This document shows, one piece after another, positions 37,301-46,334 of a stretch of DNA of 64,000 nucleotides. The translations under genes were made by a program, and so were the position numbers. The stretch covers positions 1 through 64,000 of the forward strand of contig CAWFGW010000033.1 of NCBI GenBank assembly GCA_963815495.1, in the 5' to 3' direction. The stretch comes from CAWFGW01 sp963815495. GTDB lineage: Bacteria > Bacteroidota > Bacteroidia > Cytophagales > JAAEPT01. The notes beneath the pieces are model-generated. The model made no database searches. It was not told where the DNA came from and saw only the letters and a program-made list of their open reading frames with translations. How positions within the stretch are numbered: position 1 is the first letter of the stretch; each line of letters begins with the position of its first letter.

Positions 37301-40300
37301 GTCAACAAATCGGGACCATTAGCAGATACTGTTACATTGAAATCATTGCCAGATTGATCCGTCCACCCAGAAACAGGAGCAGTACCAGAAACACCAGCAT
37401 CGGCTTTGAGCCATAATTTAATGTTACGAGCGATACCCACAGGTCCTGTGTATGAGCCACCACTGATGGCTACAGTAAAGAAATTAGAATCTGCAAAAGT
37501 TACACCAGTAAAGGAAAGGATGTTTCCCGAAAGATTAGCTCCTGCAGTATGAACCGTAGCACCGGAACTAAAGTCGGTATCGGTGTCAATTAAAAGAACA
37601 TACTCATTATTCGCTAAATTAAGAGGTAGCCCCAATTGTTCCATGTCAATAGTAAGGTCAACGGCTCCAGGCGAACCAGAGACGGTAGTTTTCCAGATTC
37701 GATTTAAACGTTTTATATAGGGTGCTGGCACATTAGCATTGTCAGTACCATTCACCGCATCATTAGTTGCCCAGAAGATAAAGTCCTTGTCGTTAGGGAA
37801 AGCTCCGCCCTTGTCCATGGTTACGCGTGAGTTAGCTGCCAGGTTCTTTGACTTGGGTTGACTAAGTTGAGAAACGTCATCCCGACCGATAGCAGTCACT
37901 TCGGTTGTGTATCCTGTATTGGCAGAATAATCCCAGATAACTGAACCATCGGAAGCGAAGTAATCGCGTTCGTCCTGACCTACAGAAGAAGTGTTGTCAG
38001 CAGAAGCTTTTTGGAAGCCATATTTAATAGCAAAGTACGACTGGATTTGTTCTTGCTCTAAGATGGAAGGTACACCTTCATATATGATGAATTCAGCAAG
38101 TTGCCCATCCATGTAATAGGTGTTGGCCCCATCCCAGCGGCCTCCGATGTAAAAAGGCTGATTGTTTCCAATTAAGGATAGGTCATTGTTATTATTCAAA
38201 ACAATAGCTGCTCCATCTTTGTAAATGGTTTTTCGAGCACCACTTGGGGTAGCGTTGCCTGTACTAGAACCCATTACCCAACTATTGTATTGGCCCAATG
38301 TGCTAGTCCAGTTGCCGTTAATGTTGGTGTTCCCGAATCGGAATTGAACGTTGTTGTTATTGGCGTTTAAAGCTTGCATTTGTTCACCACCGGCTAGACT
38401 TTCATTGAAGACAGTATTAACACGGCTGACATCAAAACGACCCACATAATAAATCCACATGTCCGAATAAGCTGAAGAGCCAAGAATACCATTGGTAATT
38501 TGCATGTATTCTGAGTTTAGATAATTAAAATCTAAGGCAGGGTTAAAGTTAATTTGATCAGTCAACAAATCGGGACCATTAGCAGATACTGTTACATTGA
38601 AATCATTGCCAGATTGATCCGTCCACCCAGAAACAGGAGCAGTACCAGAAACACCAGCATCGGCTTTGAGCCATAATTTAATGTTACGAGCGATACCCAC
38701 AGGTCCTGTGTATGAGCCACCACTGATGGCTACAGTAAAGAAATTAGAATCTGCAAAAGTTACACCAGTAAAGGAAAGGATGTTTCCCGAAAGATTAGCT
38801 CCTGCAGTATGAACCGTAGCACCGGAACTAAAGTCGGTATCGGTGTCAATTAAAAGAACATACTCATTATTCGCTAAATTAAGAGGTAGCCCCAATTGTT
38901 CCATGTCAATAGTAAGGTCAACGGCTCCAGGCGAACCAGAGACGGTAGTTTTCCAGATTCGATTTAAACGTTTTATATAGGGTGCTGGCACATTAGCATT
39001 GTCAGTACCATTCACCGCATCATTAGTTGCCCAGAAGATAAAGTCCTTGTCGTTAGGGAAAGCTCCGCCCTTGTCCATGGTTACGCGTGAGTTAGCTGCC
39101 AGGTTCTTTGACTTGGGTTGACTAAGTTGAGAAACGTCATCCCGACCGATGGCGGTGAGTTCGGTGCGGTAACCTGCATTGGCAGAGAAGTCCCAGATGA
39201 CCGAACCATCAGAAGCGAAATAATCGCGTTCGTCTTGGTCAGCAGTAGAGGCATTGTTTGCACTATTTTTTCTGACTCCGTACTTAATAGCAAGGTAGGT
39301 TTGTATTTTTTCTTGTTCTAAAATGGTAGGAACACCTTCGTAAATAATCAACTCTGCTAGTTGACCGCCCATGTAGTTATTATTAGCTCCAGTCCATCTC
39401 CCCCCGATGTAGAAATCTGAACCAGTACCTGTTAGAGTAAGGTCATTATTGTTATTGCTCAAAAGTGCTACACCATCCCTATAAATAGCTTTTCGGGTAC
39501 CATTGGGTGTAGCTGTTTCGGTACTAGTTCCCAAAGTCCAGATGTTGGTGGTTCCAAAAGGAACTCCATTTCCTCCATTAACATTGTTTCCGAGAAAATA
39601 ATATACGAGTCCATTCCATGCATTTAGACTGGCAAAGCGCTCATCGGCTGCCAAGTTTTCATTAAAAACAGTAGATTGGTTAGCATCAAAGTTAGCGACA
39701 TAATACACCCACATATCACTATGAGAAGAAACATCTAGTAGTCCTCCTGTGATTTGTAAATATTCGGAATTGGCTTGGGTGAAGTCCAACACTTTGTTGA
39801 AGTTGATTTGATCTTCTAATAAATCAGGTCCGTTTGTAGGTACGATAGCCGTATATCCGTTGCCAGATTGATCCGTCCACCCAGAAACAGGAGCAGTACC
39901 AGAAACACCAGCATCGGCTTTGAGCCACAACTTAATGTTTCGGTCGATGCCTACTGGTCCAGAGTAGGCTCCCCCTTTCAAGGCTACAGTGAAGAAGTTT
40001 GAGTCTGCGAAGGTAACTCCCGTGAAGGAGATGATGTTGCCGTCTAAGTTCACACCATCAGAATGAATAGTTGCTCCGCTGCCAAATTCGGTGTCGTTGT
40101 CAATTAACAACACATACATGGAGTCATTCAGATTGAGAGGTAAGCCGAGTTTTTCAAGGTCGATAGTCAAATCAACAGCTCCAGGGTTGCCCGATACCGT
40201 GGTTTTCCAAATACGGTTGAGTCGTTTGATGTAGAAAGGTGGTACATCTGTTTTGTTGGTACCATTCACCGCATCATTAGTCGCCCAGAAGATAAAGTCC

Positions 40301-43300
40301 TTGTCGTTAGGGAAAGCTCCGCCCTTGTCCATGGTTACACGTGAGTTGGCTTCCAAGCTCTTTGACTTTGGTTGGCTGAGCAGCGAAACATCATCCCGAC
40401 CGATGGCGGTGAGTTCGGTGCGGTAACCTGCATTGGCAGAGAAGTCCCAGATGACCGAACCATCAGAAGCGAAATAATCGCGTTCGTCTTGGTCAGCAGT
40501 AGAGGCATTGTTTGCACTATTTTTTCTGACTCCGTACTTAATAGCAAGGTAGGTTTGTATTTTTTCTTGTTCTAAAATGGTAGGAACACCTTCGTAAATA
40601 ATCAACTCTGCTAGTTGACCGCCCATGTAGTTATTATTAGCTCCAGTCCATCTCCCCCCGATGTAGAAATCTGAACCAGTACCTGTTAGAGTAAGGTCAT
40701 TATTGTTATTGCTCAAAAGTGCTACACCATCCCTATAAATAGCTTTTCGGGTACCATTGGGTGTAGCTGTTTCGGTACTAGTTCCCAAAGTCCAGATGTT
40801 GGTGGTTCCAAAAGGAACTCCATTTCCTCCATTAACATTGTTTCCGAGAAAATAATATACGAGTCCATTCCATGCATTTAGACTGGCAAAGCGCTCATCG
40901 GCTGCCAAGTTTTCATTAAAAACAGTAGATTGGTTAGCATCAAAGTTAGCGACATAATACACCCACATATCACTATGAGAAGAAACATCTAGTAGTCCTC
41001 CTGTGATTTGTAAATATTCGGAATTGGCTTGGGTGAAGTCCAACACTTTGTTGAAGTTGATTTGATCTTCTAATAAATCAGGTCCGTTTGTAGGTACGAT
41101 AGCCGTATATCCGTTGCCCGATTGATCTGCCCAACTAGAAACGGGAGCAGTACCAGAAACACCAGCATCGGCTTTGAGCCACAACTTAATGTTTCGGTCG
41201 ATGCCTACTGGTCCAGAGTAGGCTCCCCCTTTCAAGGCTACAGTGAAGAAGTTTGAGTCTGCGAAGGTAACTCCCGTGAAGGAGATGATGTTGCCGTCTA
41301 AGTTCACACCATCAGAATGAATAGTTGCTCCGCTGCCAAATTCGGTGTCGTTGTCAATTAACAACACATACATGGAGTCATTCAGATTGAGAGGTAAGCC
41401 GAGTTGTTCAAGGTCGATAGTCAAATCAACAGCTCCAGGGTTGCCCGATACCGTGGTTTTCCAAATACGGTTGAGTCGTTTGATGTAGAAAGGTGGTACA
41501 TCTGTTTTGTTGGTACCATTCACCGCATCATTAGTCGCCCAGAAGATAAAGTCCTTGTCGTTAGGGAAAGCTCCGCCCTTGTCCATGGTTACACGTGAGT
41601 TGGCTTCCAAGCTCTTTGACTTTGGTTGGCTGAGCAGCGAAACATCATCACGACCGATAGCGGTGAGTTCGGTGCGGTAACCTACATTGGCAGAGAAGTC
41701 CCAGATGACCGAACCATCAGAAGCGAAATAATCGCGTTCGTCTTGGTCTGGAGTGGAATTATTGTCCGCAGAGACTTTTTGAAAACCGTATTTGATGGAG
41801 AAGTAGGATTGAATTTGTTCTTGTTCAAGGATAGAAGGTACGCCCTCGTAAATGATTAATTCGGCTAATTGACCATCCATAAAATTATTGTTTGCTCCTG
41901 TCCACCTCCCACCGATGTAGAAAGGTTGGTTGTCACCTATGGCAGAGTTATCATAGTTATCATTTGCTAGAACTAAAGCTCCCCTTCGATATATAGCTTT
42001 TCTAGTGCCATTAGGAGTAGCAATGTCGCTACTAATGCCCAAAGTCCAGCTGTTGAATTGACCTAGCGTACCTCCCCAACCACCATTAAGTCTGCCACCG
42101 CCCCCACCAGTAGAACTGTTTCCTAGCTGGTAGTATATGTTAGAATTATTCCATGGATTTAGATTTGCTAAGTACTCATTATTAGCCATGTTTTCATTAA
42201 AGACGGTATTGTTTTGTATCCCATCAAAGTTGGCAACATAATACACCCACATATCTGAATGAGACGAAGATCCAAGAAGACCATCCGTAATTTGCATGTA
42301 CTCTGAATTGGCGGAAGTAAAGTCGAGAACAGGGTTAAAATTAACGTAATCATCCAATAGATCAGGCCCATTATCAGCTACTGTTACATTAGCACTATTT
42401 CCCGATTGGTCAGCCCAAGCTGAAACTGGTGTAACACCAGTAACTCCTGCGTCTGCTTTTAACCAGAGTTTGATATTTCGATCTATTCCTATTGGGCCTG
42501 TGTATATTCCGCCCTTCATCGCAACGGTGAAAAAGCTCGAATCTGTAAATGTAACTCCCGTAAACGATAGAACATTGCCGTCTAAGCTTGCACCATCTGT
42601 ATGAATATTTGCTCCAGTGCTAAATTCTGTATCATTGTCAATCAACAACACATACATAGTGTCGTTCAGGTTGAGAGGTAAGCCGAGTTGTTCAAGGTCG
42701 ATAGTCAAATCAACAGCTCCAGGGTTGCCCGATACCGTGGTTTTCCAAATGCGGTTGAGTCGTTTGATGTAGGAAGGGGGTACATCTGTTTTGTTGGTGC
42801 CATTAACAGCATTATTCGTGGCCCAAAAGACAAAGTCCTTATCGTTAGGGAAAGCTCCGCCCTTGTCCATGGTTACGCGTGAGTTGGCTTGCAAGCTCTT
42901 TGATTTTGGTTGGCTGAGCAGCGAAACATCGTCTCTACCAATGCCAGCAAGTTCTGTTTGGTAACCCGCATTAGCAGAGAAGTCCCAGATGACCGAACCA
43001 TCAGAAGCGAAGTAATCGCGTTCGTCTTGACCAACAGTTGATGTGTTGTCTGAACTGTTTTTTCTCATACCATACTTAATAGCAAGGTAGGTTTGTATTT
43101 TTTCCAGCTCTAACGGAGTAGGCACACCTGTGTACATTATTATCTCAGAAATATCACCATGATGAAAATTTCCTGTTCCATTTGAGCCAATATTAAAAGG
43201 TGCGTTGACACCTGTTCCCGAATCATTTTGATCATTAGATACAATTAAAAGACCGTCCCTGTAGAGCGATTTTCGAGTTCCTGAAGGTGTTAATGTGTTT

Positions 43301-43845
43301 GAACTTGAGCCCATGGTCCAAAAATGAAATGCTCCAGTGGTACCTCCCCACGATGTAGCTATCCTAGAAGATCCACAACATGCTCCAAAGTCATAATATA
43401 AGTTACCATCACTCCATGGTAAGTGAGCACCAAATCTTTTTCCACCACTGAGGTTTTCATAAAAAACAAAATTGTTGCTAACAGTATTTGTCCGATTTAC
43501 AATAAAAATAAATGCATCTGAATAGGTTGAAGTACCAAAAAGCCCGTTAACAATACTTAAATAATCTGCTGTCCCATCAAACTGAATACTTGGGTTAAAA
43601 TTTACATAAGATGAAACCAAGTCTGGCCCACTTGAAGGTACTGTTGCAACATAGCCATTTCCCGATTGGTCATTCCAAGCTGTGATTGGAGATGAGCCAG
43701 ATACACCAGCATCTGCTTTTAACCATAATTTTAAGTCAGCACTTACATTGCCCGGTGATTGTGCTAAGGTAGAATATAAATTCAAGAATAAAAGGAAGCC
43801 GAATAATACTATATTTATCAGTATTGATATTGAGTTGTTTTTCAT
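34345..43845 (-). CDS. Giant secreted protein with seven LamG-like modules and T9SS domain
   Basis: 3166 residues with an N-terminal signal peptide (ILINIVLFGFLLFLNLYSTL). Seven tandem modules of about 418 residues each begin near LKLWLKADAGVSG (first) or RNIKLWLKADAG. Each has a concanavalin/LamG-like sandwich (IYYVGRFD, TRKAIYRDG, AELIIYEGVP) followed by a second domain (DERDYFASDGSVIWDFSAN, IGRDDVS, KRLNRIWKTTVSG), which I believe is DUF8202. A PLPIELLSFTAKV domain and a type A T9SS sorting domain (LFPNPARDRL to the end) close it. It probably works as a surface carbohydrate-binding or adhesive protein. Modules are nearly identical in DNA, so the copy number may be unstable or wrong in the assembly. 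Confidence 0.9.
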   Translation of the reverse strand: MKNNSISILINIVLFGFLLFLNLYSTLAQSPGNVSADLKLWLKADAGVSGSSPITAWNDQSGNGYVATVPSSGPDLVSSYVNFNPSIQFDGTADYLSIVNGLFGTSTYSDAFIFIVNRTNTVSNNFVFYENLSGGKRFGAHLPWSDGNLYYDFGACCGSSRIATSWGGTTGAFHFWTMGSSSNTLTPSGTRKSLYRDGLLIVSNDQNDSGTGVNAPFNIGSNGTGNFHHGDISEIIMYTGVPTPLELEKIQTYLAIKYGMRKNSSDNTSTVGQDERDYFASDGSVIWDFSANAGYQTELAGIGRDDVSLLSQPKSKSLQANSRVTMDKGGAFPNDKDFVFWATNNAVNGTNKTDVPPSYIKRLNRIWKTTVSGNPGAVDLTIDLEQLGLPLNLNDTMYVLLIDNDTEFSTGANIHTDGASLDGNVLSFTGVTFTDSSFFTVAMKGGIYTGPIGIDRNIKLWLKADAGVTGVTPVSAWADQSGNSANVTVADNGPDLLDDYVNFNPVLDFTSANSEYMQITDGLLGSSSHSDMWVYYVANFDGIQNNTVFNENMANNEYLANLNPWNNSNIYYQLGNSSTGGGGGRLNGGWGGTLGQFNSWTLGISSDIATPNGTRKAIYRRGALVLANDNYDNSAIGDNQPFYIGGRWTGANNNFMDGQLAELIIYEGVPSILEQEQIQSYFSIKYGFQKVSADNNSTPDQDERDYFASDGSVIWDFSANVGYRTELTAIGRDDVSLLSQPKSKSLEANSRVTMDKGGAFPNDKDFIFWATNDAVNGTNKTDVPPFYIKRLNRIWKTTVSGNPGAVDLTIDLEQLGLPLNLNDSMYVLLIDNDTEFGSGATIHSDGVNLDGNIISFTGVTFADSNFFTVALKGGAYSGPVGIDRNIKLWLKADAGVSGTAPVSSWADQSGNGYTAIVPTNGPDLLEDQINFNKVLDFTQANSEYLQITGGLLDVSSHSDMWVYYVANFDANQSTVFNENLAADERFASLNAWNGLVYYFLGNNVNGGNGVPFGTTNIWTLGTSTETATPNGTRKAIYRDGVALLSNNNNDLTLTGTGSDFYIGGRWTGANNNYMGGQLAELIIYEGVPTILEQEKIQTYLAIKYGVRKNSANNASTADQDERDYFASDGSVIWDFSANAGYRTELTAIGRDDVSLLSQPKSKSLEANSRVTMDKGGAFPNDKDFIFWATNDAVNGTNKTDVPPFYIKRLNRIWKTTVSGNPGAVDLTIDLEKLGLPLNLNDSMYVLLIDNDTEFGSGATIHSDGVNLDGNIISFTGVTFADSNFFTVALKGGAYSGPVGIDRNIKLWLKADAGVSGTAPVSGWTDQSGNGYTAIVPTNGPDLLEDQINFNKVLDFTQANSEYLQITGGLLDVSSHSDMWVYYVANFDANQSTVFNENLAADERFASLNAWNGLVYYFLGNNVNGGNGVPFGTTNIWTLGTSTETATPNGTRKAIYRDGVALLSNNNNDLTLTGTGSDFYIGGRWTGANNNYMGGQLAELIIYEGVPTILEQEKIQTYLAIKYGVRKNSANNASTADQDERDYFASDGSVIWDFSANAGYRTELTAIGRDDVSQLSQPKSKNLAANSRVTMDKGGAFPNDKDFIFWATNDAVNGTDNANVPAPYIKRLNRIWKTTVSGSPGAVDLTIDMEQLGLPLNLANNEYVLLIDTDTDFSSGATVHTAGANLSGNILSFTGVTFADSNFFTVAISGGSYTGPVGIARNIKLWLKADAGVSGTAPVSGWTDQSGNDFNVTVSANGPDLLTDQINFNPALDFNYLNSEYMQITNGILGSSAYSDMWIYYVGRFDVSRVNTVFNESLAGGEQMQALNANNNNVQFRFGNTNINGNWTSTLGQYNSWVMGSSTGNATPSGARKTIYKDGAAIVLNNNNDLSLIGNNQPFYIGGRWDGANTYYMDGQLAEFIIYEGVPSILEQEQIQSYFAIKYGFQKASADNTSSVGQDERDYFASDGSVIWDYSANTGYTTEVTAIGRDDVSQLSQPKSKNLAANSRVTMDKGGAFPNDKDFIFWATNDAVNGTDNANVPAPYIKRLNRIWKTTVSGSPGAVDLTIDMEQLGLPLNLANNEYVLLIDTDTDFSSGATVHTAGANLSGNILSFTGVTFADSNFFTVAISGGSYTGPVGIARNIKLWLKADAGVSGTAPVSGWTDQSGNDFNVTVSANGPDLLTDQINFNPALDFNYLNSEYMQITNGILGSSAYSDMWIYYVGRFDVSRVNTVFNESLAGGEQMQALNANNNNVQFRFGNTNINGNWTSTLGQYNSWVMGSSTGNATPSGARKTIYKDGAAIVLNNNNDLSLIGNNQPFYIGGRWDGANTYYMDGQLAEFIIYEGVPSILEQEQIQSYFAIKYGFQKASADNTSSVGQDERDYFASDGSVIWDFSANAGYSTEVTAIGRDDVSQLSQLKSKNIAAGSDITMDKGSSFPNDLDFIFWATNNAIKGTTPNVPAPYAKRLKRIWKTTVKGSPGTVDISIDLDQLGFSTNLLSSQYALLIDTDTDFSSGATVHTTGSSLSGGVLTFSGVTFSDGNYFTVAAHSSSFNGPGNVDFGLQLWLKADTGITGTSPVSGWNDLSGNGFNATVPGNGPDLLENQLNSNPTIDFTASNFESMRVTGGILGSDTYNDMWIYVVSKTDLNLPQTMFYEGLSGGEYFDALIPWNNQNIYFDLGNTGAGRLNGHWGANFGEFNYWTLGTSTLTSTPNGTRKTIYKNGLAVLSNNNIDNGTGNNQNFILGAGYTNGSGTSYNFDGQIAELIIYSTVPSIQEQERIQSYLSLKYGIPKENIDHVATIEDERDYFASDGSVIWDYSDSTDYNNDIIGVIRDDNSRLLQKQSSSKDGFINLFIDTLATSNSANTGTISNDVSSILVGHNAGILQGKTSLSKPTDVYSRFERVWKITNTNFSDTFSLEIEWDSAGSFDINDIVLLIDTNDNFSNARIISTADGLSFTLGSIIVSGIDTSHMPMGSTRFVTIGSMSPSTPLPIELLSFTAKVQPNRFIQLEWKSASEINNDYFTVERSADLIHWYTISKVESAGNSSETVSYSTEDIHPLNGIAYYRLKQTDIDGKFTYSSIASITIEDLEKSKVILFPNPARDRLTVKGNPFELISIKIYNVLGVEITANIEVIEKADSEITLSLSNLPAGVYVLRTKTLINTFVKE
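36707..37890 (-). repeat. Module repeat, copy 1 of the identical pair
   Basis: Compared line by line with 37967-39150 (offset 1260 bp), I found no difference over about 1.18 kb, including third codon positions. Both lie inside the giant LamG gene (modules 5 and 6). Confidence 0.9.
37967..39150 (-). repeat. Module repeat, copy 2 of the identical pair
   Basis: Second copy of the block at 36707-37890, offset 1260 bp, no difference seen. Outside the block the two modules differ at scattered sites, for example TAATCACG versus TAATCGCG at the edge. Confidence 0.9.
39151..40404 (-). repeat. Module repeat, first of a second near-identical pair
   Basis: Offset 1254 bp from 40405-41658. The first part (to about 39860) reads identically, and later parts differ at a few positions, for example TTGCCAGA versus TTGCCCGA and GAGTTTTTC versus GAGTTGTTC. 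Confidence 0.8.
40405..41658 (-). repeat. Module repeat, second of the near-identical pair
   Basis: Partner of 39151-40404 within the same gene (modules 3 and 4). A unit length of 1254 bp keeps the reading frame. Confidence 0.8.
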
Positions 43846-44246
43846 TTAAAAATTATATGATGTGTTTTAATTTATGATAAATAGTGTGAAAAAAAGAGGG
43901 TTTTTAGAATGGCTGTTACATCTTTTTTTAATGTAAAATTGATAGAAATCAACTATTAGCTAATTTTGTTCTTTTTTCTACATGTAATAATAAAGAAAAA
44001 TCTATTTTTTTTATGGTTGTAAAGTATGTTTATGTAAAAAATCTAATTCAACAAATATGTGGTGGATACTAAAAAACAATCCGGTTAACACTTATTATAA
44101 ATAAAAAAACAAGTGGAGAGGTGTGGCGCTAGGTTGACACTTAAAAAGGTAGAGGTGATTTTAAAAATTGTTTCAAGAGCCACATTTACGTGTTTATGCT
44201 GTTATCCCGCAGCTCTTGAAACAATTTAACTAAACATACATAGCTG
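43846..44246. other. 400-bp gene-free spacer
   Basis: AT-rich upstream region of the giant gene. It contains no ORF of note. Its right end holds the large hairpin at 44165-44227 that serves the GH16 gene. No clear -7 box for the giant gene was identified. Confidence 0.6.
44165..44227 (-). terminator. Long-armed hairpin after the GH16 gene
   Basis: Arms 44165-44180 (AAATTGTTTCAAGAGC) and 44212-44227 are perfectly complementary over 16 bp, with a 31-base loop. On the minus strand the stem ends in a short T run (CAATTTTTAAAA), 20 bases after the GH16 stop codon. It probably acts as terminator. The loop is much longer than in the other terminators here. Confidence 0.65.
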
Positions 44247-46310
44247 TTATTTTTTAATTATTTTGAATGAACCTGTTTTATTCTCTTTTTTTAATAAAAG
44301 TATGTAAAGGCCTGTTTGGAAGTTTTGCATATCAAGTTCTTCTGACTTTTCGATAACTCCATCTTTAAGAATAATACCAGACGGGGACAATAATTGATAG
44401 TTTATATTGTTGTCTGCGTTTGTTCGAAGTGTTAATTTGTTGTTGGTTGGATTAGGAAATACTTCCAACTGTTCTAATAATTCATCATTTAAACCTGTTG
44501 GACTATCTACATCTACCTTAAGTTCATAATTGTATTGACATGACATCGAGTTAGTCAACTCTACAGAAATTGTGTTGGTATAAATTCCATTGTCAAAATA
44601 GATAGAAACAGTTTGACTACTTTCTCCAGAAGAAATAGTTCCTTTATTCCCAGCGTTCCAAGCATAAGTGGCAGCGGGCATTTCTGGACCAGTGTAAGCG
44701 TTCGTATTCCCAGAACCATTTTCAGTTATTTGTGTTGGTCCTTCAATTTTGCCAACCAAAGGTAAGGTAGTTCTCAAATTATCAAAATAATATATATTAG
44801 CTGTATTTGAGTTGGGGTTAAAAAGAATGTTGATTCCATTAACTTCATCGCCTTTAATTGACCAGTCTGCGGTATTTACATATTCAAAAGTGAGTGTTTG
44901 CCACGTATTGGCTTGGGTGATAGTTGCGTTGTACTGGCTGTGAATACCTTTGGGATACCCTGTGTTTTTAGCGCGATTTACAAACTCGACAGTTACAGGT
45001 ATGGTTCCTGTCACAGTTGAATAAACATCCATTTTAAACGTGTTTACTTTTGTTCTTAAATCTGTTGCGTCAATTGGTTCAGTAAAATTCATTTTCAAGA
45101 CATCAAATAATTCATTACCTGCGCGACCATACCTTCCAACAAAGTCAGAATTATCTTGGATATCCTTATTTGGATTAGTTTCATACATTGTCTCAATACC
45201 ACCTTCGCCATCTGAAGTGTGTGGAATTATTTTTTGTTCTTTATCAAAATCTAACCAATGAATATCACAATTACCGGATTCAACCGTAATTTGCTTTCTA
45301 TGTTCTCCACTACCACAATTAGTAACTGTTCCTTGAACATCACCGCTCCAATTAGTTGTATTACAAATTAAATCACCACTTTTGTCGCCCCATTTTACAA
45401 CTACTTCATTTGTTCCCTGACCGGAAATAATTGAAGCTCCTGATGGAACTACCCAATTATACGTTGCTGTTGAGTTGGCTGGTAAATTATATGTGGACGT
45501 CTCATTTTCAAAAAGCACATCAGGACCAGTAACGTGAATGTTATCTACTTTTTGATACACACGGATATAATCTACTTCCATCGTTTTAGGAAAATTTGTG
45601 GCTACATTACCAGCTGACCCCCCAAGAGCCATATTTAAAATTAAATAGAACTCTTCATTAAAAGGCCAATTCCCATTCAAGTCTGAAGGATTTTCATCAC
45701 CAATCCAATTCCAGTCTAAGTAAAAGGCAATGTGGTCTTCCTCCCACACTGCAGAAAAAATATGATCTTCATTTAAAGTAACGCCATAACTCTGATCGTT
45801 CCATACATTTTGACCGTCATTAGTTCGGTAGTGTATAGTGGATGCCATATAATTGTTTTGACCAAAGTTTTCCATGATATCAATTTCTCCGCTTCTTGGC
45901 CATGTGCCATATACCTCGTGGGTAGGTAACATCCAAAAAGCAGGCCATAAGCCAGCGCCAGAAGGGAGTTTGATTTTAGCCTCTATTCTACCATATTTAA
46001 AGTCGAAAGTGCCTTTTGATCTTATTTTTGCAGAACTATAATCGTACCCGCCAAAACCATCGTTTCTTGCAGTAATTTTTAACGAGCCATTTGATACTTC
46101 TAAGTTTTCTTTCCTATCAGAATAATATTGTACTTCGTTATTACCCCATCCAACCAGATCTGGGTATCCATTTCCAATTTCTACATTCCATTTTGATCGG
46201 TCGAGTTCGGTTCCATTAAACTCGTCACTCCAAGTAAGGGTGTAACAATCTTGTGCATTCAATAGGATTGCACTAGTAATAGAGGCTATAATTAATACTG
46301 TTTCTTTCAT
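44247..46310 (-). CDS. Secreted GH16 laminarinase-like beta-glucanase with T9SS domain
   Basis: 687 residues. After a signal peptide, residues of about 22-255 are a GH16 domain with the catalytic motif GEIDIMENFG (ExDxxE), substrate-cleft residues in GAGLWPAFWMLP and the C-terminal strand MEVDYIRVYQ, closest in style to laminarinases. Then come a PKD-like region (TYNWVVPSGASIISGQG), a beta-sandwich module of about 160 residues with MDVYSTVTGTIPVTVEFVN and IYYFDNLRTT, a second PKD-like stretch, and a type A T9SS signal (FPNPTNNKLTLRTN). It likely cuts beta-1,3-glucan outside the cell. It follows the GH-A glycosidase gene by 24 bases in a probable operon. Confidence 0.9.
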   Translation of the reverse strand: MKETVLIIASITSAILLNAQDCYTLTWSDEFNGTELDRSKWNVEIGNGYPDLVGWGNNEVQYYSDRKENLEVSNGSLKITARNDGFGGYDYSSAKIRSKGTFDFKYGRIEAKIKLPSGAGLWPAFWMLPTHEVYGTWPRSGEIDIMENFGQNNYMASTIHYRTNDGQNVWNDQSYGVTLNEDHIFSAVWEEDHIAFYLDWNWIGDENPSDLNGNWPFNEEFYLILNMALGGSAGNVATNFPKTMEVDYIRVYQKVDNIHVTGPDVLFENETSTYNLPANSTATYNWVVPSGASIISGQGTNEVVVKWGDKSGDLICNTTNWSGDVQGTVTNCGSGEHRKQITVESGNCDIHWLDFDKEQKIIPHTSDGEGGIETMYETNPNKDIQDNSDFVGRYGRAGNELFDVLKMNFTEPIDATDLRTKVNTFKMDVYSTVTGTIPVTVEFVNRAKNTGYPKGIHSQYNATITQANTWQTLTFEYVNTADWSIKGDEVNGINILFNPNSNTANIYYFDNLRTTLPLVGKIEGPTQITENGSGNTNAYTGPEMPAATYAWNAGNKGTISSGESSQTVSIYFDNGIYTNTISVELTNSMSCQYNYELKVDVDSPTGLNDELLEQLEVFPNPTNNKLTLRTNADNNINYQLLSPSGIILKDGVIEKSEELDMQNFQTGLYILLLKKENKTGSFKIIKK

Positions 46311-46334
46311 TGTAGTTTATTTAAGTCTTGATAG

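Noticed and set aside
36650..41700. Regular 1.25-kb periodicity as a CRISPR-like or transposon array
   Set aside because: The periods are in-frame protein modules of one gene, with no spacers, direct-repeat hairpins or transposase.
44181..44211. Loop of the long hairpin as a tRNA or riboswitch
   Set aside because: No cloverleaf or conserved box was found. It sits right after a stop codon with a T run, which fits a terminator better.
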